NCBI GenBank assembly: GCA_009911355.1
Contig: QXXE01000038.1
Coordinates: forward strand, 1-39,025
Source: Clostridiaceae bacterium
GTDB lineage: Bacteria; Bacillota; Clostridia; Oscillospirales; Butyricicoccaceae
Direction of reading: 5' to 3'
DNA length: 39,025 nt
Shown here: positions 1 through 8,036 of the stretch, in pieces
How the letters are laid out: each line of letters begins with the position of its first letter
How positions within the stretch are numbered: position 1 is the stretch's first letter
Position numbers and translations under genes: made by a program
Notes under the pieces: model-generated
What the model was told of the DNA's origin: nothing
The model's database searches: none
Seen by the model: only the letters and a program-made list of their open reading frames with translations

Positions 1-1034
1 GTTTCAGCTCTATCTACATCTTTTTGGTAGGTTTCATAGGTCACAGTCTTCCCGATGTTAGGATTGGCTTTCAGCCACATATCGGGATAAGCAACCTCTT
101 CAACGGAATCCAGCTTATACCACCAGATTGACACCTGAGGCATTGGCCGGCCAACACCCTGTAGGATGTTCATTAACTCCATTTTGATTGTGTCACCTGC
201 TCCGTTTCGGACTGTGCCTTCGGAGCTTGTGGCCACGATCAGGTAGTCATCTAACTTGGATGCACCTTGTTCAATGGCTCCAATGACGTCTTCACGAGCA
301 TCCGCAGAAGAAAGCCACTCGTCAACCGTAGCAACCTTGCAACGTAATCCCTGAAGCTTGTCCACCGACATCGGACGAACTTCGATCAGGGAGCCGGAAA
401 TAAAGTTCTCGATGCCCTTCTTCGTCGAAGCCAGCTTAACTCGATTCATGAGATTGCCGGTCGTGTTCTGGATAGAACCCTCTGTCAAGAACTGGAATAC
501 AGGGCCGCGAGCTCTTGTGATAGCAGTTTTGATCGGGTTGATGATCTCCTCTGCCTGCTTCATAGTTGGGGCCGTAGTGATTTGATGTGTGGTAGATCCG
601 TCAACGACCAGAGAGTATGCCTGAATGCAGGAGTCATACAGCGACTTCGCTGCACCTCGTCCAACAATCAGATACTGCTTATTCACTAACCGTTTCTTGA
701 TCTTCTTATTGACGTATCGTCCGCCATGCCCATCTCGATTGGGAACATAAACTGAACGTGTCTCAAAGTAGTACCAACCAAACACCTGCTCGCCCCAGAG
801 CTTGAAGCTATCCAGCAAATGCAAATCGGAGCCGTCGGTCAATGTCAATTCATTTTCACAGAACTCGACCCAACCATCAACAACTCTATCGTCATAGTAA
901 TACATTGGATCGGCAATCAAATCGTCAATCCTGTGCATTTCCAAGTCGATCTCTCTGCATACCGGGATTTCGCCTCGAATTACAGCGTCTCGAAAAGCGC
1001 CGTAATATTTGGGGACGGCAGTGTTTGATAACAT
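1..1034 (-). CDS. terL: Terminase large subunit, N-terminal part (cut by window edge)
   Basis: The frame is open from an ATG at 1034 to the window edge, giving about 344 residues without a stop. The ATPase that drives DNA into the prohead is recognisable: a Walker A-like IVGRGAAKS follows a basic stretch (NKKIKKRLVNKQ), and a Walker B-like VATVDEWLSS is followed by a strand ending LIVATSSEG. This order fits the HK97-type large terminase family. The C-terminal nuclease domain lies outside the window. The start has GGGGTGA about 4 bases upstream. It follows the leader-protein gene ending at 1046. It is unusual that head-completion genes and two leader proteins lie between the small-terminase candidate and this gene. 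Confidence 0.88.
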   Translation of the reverse strand, partial: MLSNTAVPKYYGAFRDAVIRGEIPVCREIDLEMHRIDDLIADPMYYYDDRVVDGWVEFCENELTLTDGSDLHLLDSFKLWGEQVFGWYYFETRSVYVPNRDGHGGRYVNKKIKKRLVNKQYLIVGRGAAKSLYDSCIQAYSLVVDGSTTHQITTAPTMKQAEEIINPIKTAITRARGPVFQFLTEGSIQNTTGNLMNRVKLASTKKGIENFISGSLIEVRPMSVDKLQGLRCKVATVDEWLSSADAREDVIGAIEQGASKLDDYLIVATSSEGTVRNGAGDTIKMELMNILQGVGRPMPQVSIWWYKLDSVEEVAYPDMWLKANPNIGKTVTYETYQKDVDRAE

Positions 1035-1045
1035 CTGCTCACCCC

Positions 1046-1933
1046 TTACTGCCCAAGCAATTTCCTGCCGACAAGCACAAGGTCCGAAAATTTCTGATCT
1101 ATCATCTTGGTTTGGTAGACATCTTTCGGAACCACCTGTTCCATGTCAAATACTATAACAGGAGACTTGGCTTTGAATCCGCCATAAATGGCATCGTTTG
1201 TGTCGAGAACTGCTCCATAACCAGCTTCTTTGCAGGCGTTGAAGAACTTCGTCCGCTGAGTAGTTACGTCTTTTCCTTTGCGGGCATCGCCAGCACCATC
1301 ATAAGGAATGACGTAATTGAACATTCGATACACAATCTGAAGTTCATCAGCAGTTTGGGTGTAGTCGCCCTGCTTCATCTTTTCCAAGACTTGCCGGACT
1401 TCGCGATAGCCCTTAAACTTGTACTTATCGCTCACAAAGTAGCTCTGCATACGGTCCTCATCCATGACGAAATTGTAGAAGTCCCGATCTTTCTTAAAGA
1501 GCTCTCTGAACACCTCTGCACCAGAATCTTCACTGGCAACTTTGATGTCTTTCTTCAGCGAGTTGTCAATGCGGTACTTCATGAAGTTTCCAGTACCAAT
1601 CGGATTCCCATTCTCATCGTAGACAGTCCTGGGAATAGGCCGATTGAATAAAGCATTGTACTGGTGCTTATCCAAGACGTTGTGAGTGGCGTAGAACATA
1701 TCAGTGTTCTTGGTGCGGTCACGGTCATAGGACAATGTACTAAGAGTGGTTTTATCAGCTTTCAGAACCTCGTCGAAATGCCGCTTGTTGTAAATGCTGT
1801 TGCCAGCCTTCCGTTTATTGCGGATAGCCCTTCTCTGAGATGGGCTATAATCGCCACCGCCCAAAGGATAAGGGGGCCCATGTCGCACGCCCCATTTTTG
1901 GTTCAGAATACCATGATGGGCCAGTTGTTCCAT
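1046..1933 (-). CDS. Leader-peptide (HHG..WGVR) protein with ADP-ribosyltransferase-like C-terminus
   Basis: A 295-residue protein. Residues 6-22 carry the leader HHGILNQKWGVRHGPPYP, shared in variant form with genes at 1946, 4789, 9013 and 9443. The rest is soluble, with no membrane segment. Near residues 235-265 it reads GYGAVLDTNDAIYGGF then a strand PVIVFDM; this resembles the C-terminal part of ADP-ribosyltransferase-fold proteins that I recall from Clostridia phages, but I cannot point to a complete catalytic triad. GGAGGG sits 7 bases before the ATG. It lies 12 bases downstream of the preceding leader gene and just before terL, so it is probably a late virion or injected protein. The enzyme assignment is an inference. 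Confidence 0.7.
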   Translation of the reverse strand: MEQLAHHGILNQKWGVRHGPPYPLGGGDYSPSQRRAIRNKRKAGNSIYNKRHFDEVLKADKTTLSTLSYDRDRTKNTDMFYATHNVLDKHQYNALFNRPIPRTVYDENGNPIGTGNFMKYRIDNSLKKDIKVASEDSGAEVFRELFKKDRDFYNFVMDEDRMQSYFVSDKYKFKGYREVRQVLEKMKQGDYTQTADELQIVYRMFNYVIPYDGAGDARKGKDVTTQRTKFFNACKEAGYGAVLDTNDAIYGGFKAKSPVIVFDMEQVVPKDVYQTKMIDQKFSDLVLVGRKLLGQ

Positions 1934-1945
1934 AAAAACGCCCTC

Positions 1946-2455
1946 CTATCCTCTCAGTTCTTTGATTGCGAAAGCGATGCTGAGTGCTGAGCCAGTGATG
2001 GCTAAAACACTCCCGGCAAATTCGAGAGTATCTTTCACCATGGTGCGGCCTTTGGAGACCTCCGAAGAAGAGGTATCGGAAAACAGTTTGTTGTACTGCT
2101 GCTCCAAGAGCTGGCGATTGATCTGATCCCGAAGTTCCTTGTCGCTCATCTTGGATAAGTCGAATTTCTTGGTCGCAGGCTTTGGTGCGGTGGTCTGTTC
2201 GAGCTTCTTGAACTCTTTCACCAGATCGGAGTTAGCATCCACAACCTTTTTAGACCGTTCTAAATCCTCACGAACCCAACGGTCTGGGTCGCCGCCTTCT
2301 TTCAGAATTGCTCTGTTTTCCTTTTTCTTCATGTTGTTTTCGGCAACATCCCGGTCATAGCGTCTTTGGCCGGCGGCTGTCAGAGAGCCGTCTGCATTCT
2401 GGTAACGACGCACACCCCATCGCTGACCTTTGATTCCGTGATGGCGAAGTTCCAT
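1946..2455 (-). CDS. Leader-peptide (HHGIKGQRWGVRR) protein with C-terminal membrane segment
   Basis: A 169-residue protein beginning MELRHHGIKGQRWGVRRY, followed by NADGSLTAAGQRRYDRD, a widespread Clostridia-phage signature. The middle is charged and helical, probably coiled coil (residues 30-130). Residues about 143-165 are hydrophobic and could span a membrane once. The start at 2455 is preferred because GAGGAGG lies at good spacing and the leader then sits at the extreme N-terminus; an upstream ATG at 2488 overlaps the previous stop (ATGA) and would add 11 residues. The place between head-completion genes and terL suggests a late structural or accessory role. Function is unknown. Confidence 0.75.
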   Translation of the reverse strand: MELRHHGIKGQRWGVRRYQNADGSLTAAGQRRYDRDVAENNMKKKENRAILKEGGDPDRWVREDLERSKKVVDANSDLVKEFKKLEQTTAPKPATKKFDLSKMSDKELRDQINRQLLEQQYNKLFSDTSSSEVSKGRTMVKDTLEFAGSVLAITGSALSIAFAIKELRG

Positions 2456-2484
2456 TTTGAGTTTCCTCCTCTCTACTAAATTCA

Positions 2485-2832
2485 TCAAACAGATTCAGCC
2501 GCAACATTAAGACGCCACTCAAACTCACTGATCTGCTTATTGATGGAATCAATAGCAGCGGAGCTGAGCGGCGGATCAAACAGCAGCTTAACCTTAAGAT
2601 GCATATAAGATTTTACGAGGGAAAAGTTATTGGGTTCTTTGGTAATGAAGCTATCCCACTTCTCACCCTCGCCTGTGATGGAGAAACCGTTGGGCGGGCC
2701 GACACCCAGTTGTGTCAGGATCGAAAACACACCGTTGATATGCATGATGAGATCAGCGTCAAAGTGTGTATAACTTTCGTCGATGCCCAACAGCTTCTTG
2801 ATGGAGGTCAGGATACTTTCGGTCATCTCCAT
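2485..2832 (-). CDS. Head-tail connector protein, gp6-like
   Basis: A 115-residue all-helical protein (MEMTESILTSIKKLLGID at the start, EFEWRLNVAAES at the end). The N-terminal LTSIKKLLGI, the central KSYMHLKVKLLFDPP and the C-terminal helix are typical of gp6-like or YqbG-like connectors, which form the ring below the portal and complete the DNA-filled head. Size fits the family (about 95-120 residues). AGGAGG is 8 bases upstream of the ATG. It follows the SH3 gene by 11 bases. A connector next to HNH and terminase genes is a normal head-module arrangement. Confidence 0.72.
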   Translation of the reverse strand: MEMTESILTSIKKLLGIDESYTHFDADLIMHINGVFSILTQLGVGPPNGFSITGEGEKWDSFITKEPNNFSLVKSYMHLKVKLLFDPPLSSAAIDSINKQISEFEWRLNVAAESV

Positions 2833-2843
2833 AGCAGAACCTC

Positions 2844-3185
2844 CTATTTCTTGAGGGCGATATACTTCCTCATGCAGAAGCCTTCGATACCAGTCTCAGT
2901 AACGACTTTGAAAAAGTCGTTAGTAGACTCAGCCATGTCGACCATGACCTTAGAAAGCGCGTCGATGGTGACCAGGACTTCCGCATCAGCAGACGGCTTC
3001 TTGCGGACATTGAGCTTCAGGCAGTCGGCAACCACACCAGTAGTAAAGCTCTTCGTCACTTCAGCAGACGCGGTCTCCTCAATCGGATGCGCCTCAGAAC
3101 AAAGCTCCTTACTGTTGGGTTCACCATGAGCCGGAACATCCTTCGGATCGAGACGATCACGACGACCCTGAGAATTGTTTTGCAT
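2844..3185 (-). CDS. Small protein with C-terminal SH3-like domain
   Basis: A 113-residue protein starting MQNNSQGRRDRLDPKD, chosen because AAGGAGG sits 8 bases upstream; an ATG further up gives 11 more residues but lacks a good site. Residues about 45-113 form a bacterial SH3 domain: LKLNVRKKPSADAEVLVTI is the usual N-V-R-x-x-P-S pattern, and the end GIEGFCMRKYIALK matches the closing G-x-x-G-F/W-x-x-x-K/Y-I/L strand. The N-terminal half is charged and probably disordered. Such domains are common in Firmicute phage head or decoration genes and in cell-wall binding proteins; the location favours a virion role. Confidence 0.7.
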   Translation of the reverse strand: MQNNSQGRRDRLDPKDVPAHGEPNSKELCSEAHPIEETASAEVTKSFTTGVVADCLKLNVRKKPSADAEVLVTIDALSKVMVDMAESTNDFFKVVTETGIEGFCMRKYIALKK

Positions 3186-3263
3186 TTCGGTTTCCTCCTT
3201 ATCAATGTAATAGCCCAAATCGACAAAAAGAGAAGAATTCAGTTTTGGGTGCGAACTTCTCCG

Positions 3264-3683
3264 CTATCTCTTCCATGGGCAAGTGTCATTCGGGCGACGT
3301 TCAACAGGCTCTTGGAGCAGTAGATGTTCATCGCCATAGTGAATTGCGAGGTGCGTATCGTGAATTGTGGTGATTAGGTATTCCGGATTGAGAAGAAGTT
3401 CGCTTCTGTTGCGGATATCCTCTGGCCGAATGGGATTCATATGGTGAATAATAACTCGGCCAAATATTTCTCTACCAGGAATACCGAGGTCACAACCTTC
3501 ATCTCTGGAAATGACAAAGTCCCTCACGCGCCGCCATTCAGGCGAACGATAAAAGAACTGGTTCATGTACCGATCAAATCCAAAAGTCTCTTTACCAACT
3601 TCTCCATTCAAACGGAGATATTGATACCTTGCCTGAAAAGTTGGAAGAAGTATCAACTCCGAATAACATTTAATAGTCGTCAT
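3264..3683 (-). CDS. HNH endonuclease of the packaging module
   Basis: A 139-residue protein. After an N-terminal region (RYQYLRLNGEVG, FDRYMNQFFYRSPEWRRVRD) the HNH core reads FVISRDEGCDLGIPG, then VIIHHMNPIRPEDI with the catalytic HH, then LLNPEYLITTIHDTHLAIHYGD. HNH proteins next to terminase genes are required for efficient packaging-site cleavage in several cos phages, and its position right after the small-terminase candidate fits that role. The start at 3683 (MTTIKCYSEL) overlaps the preceding gene by 14 bases; the longer frame from 3713 lies inside that gene. Confidence 0.82.
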   Translation of the reverse strand: MTTIKCYSELILLPTFQARYQYLRLNGEVGKETFGFDRYMNQFFYRSPEWRRVRDFVISRDEGCDLGIPGREIFGRVIIHHMNPIRPEDIRNRSELLLNPEYLITTIHDTHLAIHYGDEHLLLQEPVERRPNDTCPWKR

Positions 3684-4014
3684 CGGGATCACCCTCTTCC
3701 TCGTCATCGCCACGATACCGGCCCATAGCCTTCATGACTTTGGGCAGAAGTTCTTCAAGCCGGTCAGCGGCCTTGATGGATTCTGCTTTAGCTGCTGCGA
3801 GATCGCGCTGCTTCTCCAAAAGTTCTTTCTCGACCCGAGCCTTCGTGGAGCCACGCTTAACAAACTCTGTAATGAGCTGAGAAGAGGCAGTTCCATCTCG
3901 CAACTGCTGTTCGGCAAGATCCATAGCCAAAGATATCATCTGGTTCTCTCTTGCCTCCGGGGTTAAAGGAGTTCTTGTTCTCGGAGTCCCGGACAGCTTC
4001 ACAGCTTTTGCCAC
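3670..4014 (-). CDS. Candidate terminase small subunit
   Basis: A 114-residue protein starting at GTG with GAGGAGG 7 bases upstream. It has LTPEARENQMISLAMDLAEQ, a predicted helical LITEFVKRGSTKARVEKELLE, a lysine/glutamate-rich coiled coil (residues 60-90) and a very acidic C-terminus (GDDEEEGDPDDDY). I recognise it as a conserved protein preceding the HNH gene in Clostridia phages. A DNA-recognising small terminase subunit is an inference from position and helical content: it is the first gene after the non-coding stretch with large inverted repeats and lies directly upstream of the HNH nuclease. Confidence 0.5.
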   Translation of the reverse strand: MAKAVKLSGTPRTRTPLTPEARENQMISLAMDLAEQQLRDGTASSQLITEFVKRGSTKARVEKELLEKQRDLAAAKAESIKAADRLEELLPKVMKAMGRYRGDDEEEGDPDDDY

Positions 4015-4421
4015 CTTGCCACCTCCTCTCGGTTAGTTTCGTGGTAGATGCTGCGAGAATGCTATGGTTTTGGGAATAGTTTAGGGCGGCATTTGAAGGA
4101 GCCCGCATAAACGAATTTGGCAGCGAGGGAGAAAAAATCGCCTGCACGCTTCTTCACCCTTTGGTGGATGGAGAGGAGGTGTCTCCCGAGTGAAAGCATG
4201 AGACGACGAAAAGGGACTCGCTGGTTATATCCGCCTTGTGGGCTCGTTCAAATGCCGCCCCAGACCAAAACGCTTTTCAAAAAATATCCCCCGGAGAATT
4301 TTCAAAGACCGCCGCGATGCACAGGGGGTGTGTATTTCGCGGGTACCCCCTATGCCCTTGAACTTCTCCGAGGAATAGTGTTTTGATGCCAATGTCGTTG
4401 ATGATTTTCGCCGAAAGTTAA
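4015..4421. other. Gene-free stretch with nested inverted repeats; candidate packaging (cos/pac) site
   Basis: About 400 bases without a convincing gene. It holds two large dyads. First, a 21-base inverted repeat with one mismatch: arms at 4084-4104 and 4240-4260. Second, near 4290-4373, an outer pair CGGAGAA/TTCTCCG encloses an inner pair AGGGGGT/ACCCCCT. The stretch sits immediately upstream, in transcription direction, of the small-terminase candidate and HNH gene, where cos phages often have their site. A rightward 63-codon frame at 4190-4386 has a GGAGG site but poor composition and was not called. Confidence 0.5.
4084..4260. repeat. 21-base inverted repeat, arms 136 bases apart
   Basis: The left arm at 4084-4104 (GGGCGGCATTTGAAGGAGCC plus C) is the reverse complement of the right arm at 4240-4260 with one difference out of 21. 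Such a pair could be two binding sites of a dimeric terminase subunit or the base of a large stem. It lies in the gene-free stretch ahead of the packaging genes. Confidence 0.8.
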
Positions 4422-4685
4422 TCAAGCACTTGCCGCAGGTTCGGGTTTGGCAGTTGTGCGAACCTTTTTGTAGATGCCCAATGGATTATACTTGACGATA
4501 TCGTCAATGGCACGCTCGACTTCCTGTTCGTTCTCAGCGCTGGAGAGCTGATCGGAAGTACGGGCGATACGCGCCAAATAGGCGCAGGAATGGTATCCCT
4601 TGCCTTCATCGAATTGATACCAGGTATCGAATTGGGTAAAAGGATCATACGGATTATCGATCGTTGTCAGTGCGCATCGAGCCAT
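4422..4685 (-). CDS. Conserved small phage protein, function unknown
   Basis: An 87-residue protein (MARCALTTIDNPYDPFTQFD at the start, then GKGYHSCAYLARIARTSDQL). The aromatic, Asp-rich beginning and the YHSCxYLARI segment belong to a protein I recall as common in Clostridia phages near terminase genes; no function is known to me. No membrane segment. GGAAGTGAGAGTGA precedes the ATG, a weaker site than its neighbours have. It is the last gene before the candidate packaging site and lies 103 bases after the end of the RNA-polymerase-like gene. Confidence 0.65.
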   Translation of the reverse strand: MARCALTTIDNPYDPFTQFDTWYQFDEGKGYHSCAYLARIARTSDQLSSAENEQEVERAIDDIVKYNPLGIYKKVRTTAKPEPAASA

Positions 4686-4788
4686 TCACTCTCACTTCCT
4701 TGCATTATAGATTTGCCATACCATTTATGAACCATCTTCCTTTTCCACTTCCCTTCATTTTAGCTCATAACTTTCAATAGTTGATCTT

Positions 4789-7473
4789 TCATTCATTGAG
4801 AATTCTCGACACAGCAGAAGGCGAAATTCCTAACGCTTCCGCGATTTCAACATTTGTGTAGGAACCTGCCATTGCTCGGATCCGGTTTTTCCGAGCATCT
4901 GATACCTCAGTTCTCGTTCTCGGCGTGGCACGTTCCCGAACGATGTCAGGATCGGCGTAACGAAGAATCTCTTTTAATGTTGTGTCAGAAATTGCGCCAG
5001 CTTGAATCGCTTCCCATTCGCCATCGCTAATAGTAATCCGAGTCTGCTTTCCGCTTGCTCCGGTTTCGATACGAGCGTCGCTGATTGCAACTCTGCGAAT
5101 CTTGGAAATCTCGTCTTTGTCAGTGACATTGTTATCCTCGATTTTCGCTTTGGCGCGAGCATTAGCGATACGCTGCGCTTCCCTTTCGCGAGGCGCGTTA
5201 AGCTGTGCCGCACGAAGAGCGGCGGTAAGCCGATCGACTTCCGGCTGATATGCCTTGGCCGCGCTGGCGGAACGGGCCAACGTGGGTGTCGCAACGTATT
5301 CAAGCCGCGCTTTATTGGCCAGCGCCTTCATTCTGTTGGCATAGTCGGCATAAGCATCTTCAACGAGTGTGCCGGAGGATAACGTCCGAATGTCCTCGGT
5401 CTTATCCAACAGCTTAATCTTAGTTTTAGCTTGAACCGTTTCACCTTTATCGTTAATATAAGTACGGCCAGACTCCTTGTAGATAACCCGGCCGGTCTGC
5501 TTGTCGATACGGCCACTGCCCTGGCGCTCCGGAACCTCAACGTTCTGCTTACGGCGGGACAGCAGGGTTGAAGCGCCGCCCCGTTCCTTGCCAGTCTCAT
5601 CTACATAGCCCTGCCACTTCTTACGAAGGGTGGCGATGTCGTTCTCCTGCTCGGACCGCTTGTAGTCCAGCTTGTGTTTGGCGGCGTCGATGACCACCAT
5701 ACTGTGCTTAACGGCCTTGACAATATCATTCTCAGGCGCCCCTTTCAAAGTCATATCGGTGATGAGGTTAGAAATCTTCCCCATCTCGATCTGGGTGGCC
5801 TCTTTGGAAAGAAGCCTTATGCCGGTCTTTCCCTCGGTGGAGTATTCAACTTTGGCGTCGAAGTCCTTCAATCCGGCGAGGGCAGGGGTTGATTTTATGT
5901 TCACCCTCCCGCCGGTCGGAATAACAACAACCTGGTCGCCGTCAAAGTCGGCCCCAGAAAGCCGCTCCGCAACTTTTGCGTTGATACCGACGGCATCCCG
6001 AGCATTCTTGCCCATAATCGCAATAGCAGATTTATTTTTGTTATTTACGGTTAGGATGGGAATTTCAAAGGTTCCGCCATGGGGGTACCGGACCAGCGCC
6101 ACCTTTTCACCGTCCCTATAGTTAGGGGCGTAAATTTCGGTCTCTTTCATCGCCGTGAGTGGTAATATAACTTGGGTACTCTGGCGAGGGAGAGCGGCGG
6201 CCTTTAGGTGAACAACCGCAGAGTCACACTCGTCGGCAAAGTCCATCAGCAGCTTCTTCTTCACAGTGGGATTCATCAGAGAACAGATTTCGGAAAACTC
6301 ATCCTCTGCATCCGCATAGGTCAAATCCAACTGGGTTCGGATCAGCTTGATGGGCTGTTTAGAGAGAAACTGGGAAGACAAGTTTTTACTCATCTTATCC
6401 CAGTCACCCTCTTCCTTCAGCTTATTGATAGCCGACAGCTTCTCGGTACCATCCTTGTCAATATAATGACTTTGTCCGCCAGCCTTGATGAATGCGCCAA
6501 AGGGGTTGTCCGGATCATCTTGGATTTTCTTCAGCACGTCCATCTTCGGAGTACCGGCCCGTTTGTTAGTGTTAAATATAATGTCTGCGCCATCCGGCAT
6601 ATCGTCGGAGTACATGGCCATTCCCTTGAGGTAATGAGTCCCATCAACCATAATCCGAACCTGAGCATAGTGGGAAGCACCTAAGTCCAGGTCAGCAACC
6701 CCTCTCCGGAGTTCAATAACGCCGTCCTTTCCAAGGCCGCCTTCCTCAGCATAACGGACTTTTACCCGGTCAGAGCTGATACTGGCCGGATATTCCCGCT
6801 TATCCCAAGATTCGCCGCCATCGGTACTATGATATTCTCCGACCGACTTAACCAAAGAAAGATCTTGATAGACCTGACGTTGGTCGATGTCCGGTATGGA
6901 TATAACTGGTGTAATGGTTCGATTCTTTGGATTGTTGATCTGAGGAACGCCAACACCAAAACGGTTATACCCTTCGGTCTCCAAAATAAAAAGCGCCTCT
7001 TGAAGGACGCCGCTGGAAACCCCAAGCTCTCGCTCAGTTCCAGCGCCAATATCAAGGGCACCTTTTTCCGCAAGCTCCTGCTTCAATCGCTCCGCAGTTT
7101 GCCGCGCTTTATTTTTGTTAGATGCAGTGTTTTCATTGAGAAGAGCACGAACCGAAGAGTCGTTCTTGTAACCCATGATATTGGCGATTTCGTCGAGTGT
7201 CTTGCCCTCTTCTCTCAATGACTTTGCCCGATCGGCTAAAACCATACGCCGCTCATGTTTTGCTACTCGAACCTGCATCCGCAGATCCGTTGTGGACATC
7301 TTCAACTCATCAGCAATCTGTTTTTCGCTCTTGCCCTGGGACTGAAGTTCCTCAACCCGGCTAAGAAAATCACCGCCATGCTGATATGGGTTTTCTCCAG
7401 AACCCCACGGATAGCGTCCAGAACGCCGCTTAACGCCGTAGTGCATCAAGATATCTTCCTGAATCGGATTCAT
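4789..7473 (-). CDS. Phage single-chain RNA polymerase-like protein (YonO-type, DFDGD motif) with leader and HTH segments
   Basis: An 894-residue protein. Residues 509-513 are DFDGD inside RLSGADFDGDQVVVIP, the metal-binding signature of the two-barrel RNA polymerases (beta-prime NADFDGD). Upstream, KETEIYAPNYRDGEKVALVR and YPHGGTFEIP correspond to the preceding barrel region. Length is close to YonO of Bacillus phage SPbeta, a single-chain RNA polymerase. The N-terminus carries ILMHYGVKRRSGRYPWGSGE, a variant of the leader on four other late proteins, then two helix-turn-helix-like segments (KSEKQIADELKMS, KTLDEIANIMGYKNDSSV); the C-terminus has a third (YTNVEIAEALGISPSAVSRI). AGGAGGGG is 8 bases upstream. 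Activity and virion packaging are inferred. Confidence 0.78.
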   Translation of the reverse strand: MNPIQEDILMHYGVKRRSGRYPWGSGENPYQHGGDFLSRVEELQSQGKSEKQIADELKMSTTDLRMQVRVAKHERRMVLADRAKSLREEGKTLDEIANIMGYKNDSSVRALLNENTASNKNKARQTAERLKQELAEKGALDIGAGTERELGVSSGVLQEALFILETEGYNRFGVGVPQINNPKNRTITPVISIPDIDQRQVYQDLSLVKSVGEYHSTDGGESWDKREYPASISSDRVKVRYAEEGGLGKDGVIELRRGVADLDLGASHYAQVRIMVDGTHYLKGMAMYSDDMPDGADIIFNTNKRAGTPKMDVLKKIQDDPDNPFGAFIKAGGQSHYIDKDGTEKLSAINKLKEEGDWDKMSKNLSSQFLSKQPIKLIRTQLDLTYADAEDEFSEICSLMNPTVKKKLLMDFADECDSAVVHLKAAALPRQSTQVILPLTAMKETEIYAPNYRDGEKVALVRYPHGGTFEIPILTVNNKNKSAIAIMGKNARDAVGINAKVAERLSGADFDGDQVVVIPTGGRVNIKSTPALAGLKDFDAKVEYSTEGKTGIRLLSKEATQIEMGKISNLITDMTLKGAPENDIVKAVKHSMVVIDAAKHKLDYKRSEQENDIATLRKKWQGYVDETGKERGGASTLLSRRKQNVEVPERQGSGRIDKQTGRVIYKESGRTYINDKGETVQAKTKIKLLDKTEDIRTLSSGTLVEDAYADYANRMKALANKARLEYVATPTLARSASAAKAYQPEVDRLTAALRAAQLNAPREREAQRIANARAKAKIEDNNVTDKDEISKIRRVAISDARIETGASGKQTRITISDGEWEAIQAGAISDTTLKEILRYADPDIVRERATPRTRTEVSDARKNRIRAMAGSYTNVEIAEALGISPSAVSRILNE

Positions 7474-7476
7474 GTT

Positions 7477-8034
7477 TTACCCCTCCTGCTCCCTCATCCT
7501 GTTGATAATTTTGTCAAATGTTACGATGCGATCCATGATCGGAAAGACATCTTCCACGGTCGCGTTATGGCAGAGGACTTCGTCATTCTGATAAATCCGA
7601 AGCTCCATACTAATCTCGCTGGGTTTAATACCATATTCCAAACAAAAGAGCGCCGCATAGATCATCAGCTGCTCCATCTTGGCAGGCGTCTCTCCGGTTT
7701 TCAGATCATGGATGCGGAGAAAGTCGTTCCTAAATATAATTGCGTCTGCTGTTCCGAAGCAGTTGGGCGAATAGTACAGGATCTGCTCCGGCGTCATCTT
7801 GTATCCGATGGCGTCGTTAACATACATGTTCAGCGTCTGCTTTGATCTGGGCAGCTTCTGCCCGAGGCGGATGCAATCAGCAGCGAATGCGTGAAGTTTG
7901 GTGCCCTTTTGGGCCGCTCGCCATTTAGAATAGGTTTCTTCAACTTTCTCTTCGCTGTAGTTGATCCAGTGATAGTTGCTTGCACTGAGAAAAGCATGAA
8001 GACCTTCCAGCTTATCGTGTCTATTAAATATCAT
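7477..8034 (-). CDS. PD-(D/E)XK nuclease, RecB/Cas4-like
   Basis: A 185-residue protein starting MIFNRHDKLEGLHAFLSASN, chosen for CAGGAGG 8 bases upstream; the longer frame from 8103 lies within the preceding gene. The nuclease core is visible near residues 105-140: NCFGTADAIIFRNDFLRIHD followed by LKTGETPAKMEQLMIYAAL. The order GTADAI, then D-L-K-T-G, then Q-L-x-x-Y is the RecB-type exonuclease core, with Asp and Lys as metal and catalytic residues. It lies 3 bases before the polymerase-like gene and could act in recombination or DNA-end processing. Confidence 0.78.
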   Translation of the reverse strand: MIFNRHDKLEGLHAFLSASNYHWINYSEEKVEETYSKWRAAQKGTKLHAFAADCIRLGQKLPRSKQTLNMYVNDAIGYKMTPEQILYYSPNCFGTADAIIFRNDFLRIHDLKTGETPAKMEQLMIYAALFCLEYGIKPSEISMELRIYQNDEVLCHNATVEDVFPIMDRIVTFDKIINRMREQEG

Positions 8035-8036
8035 AG

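Noticed and set aside
4190..4386. Rightward 63-codon frame with a GGAGG site before the packaging genes
   Set aside because: The codons run through two large dyads, composition is Pro/Arg/Lys-rich without order, and the direction opposes all neighbours. A non-coding packaging region explains the constraints better.
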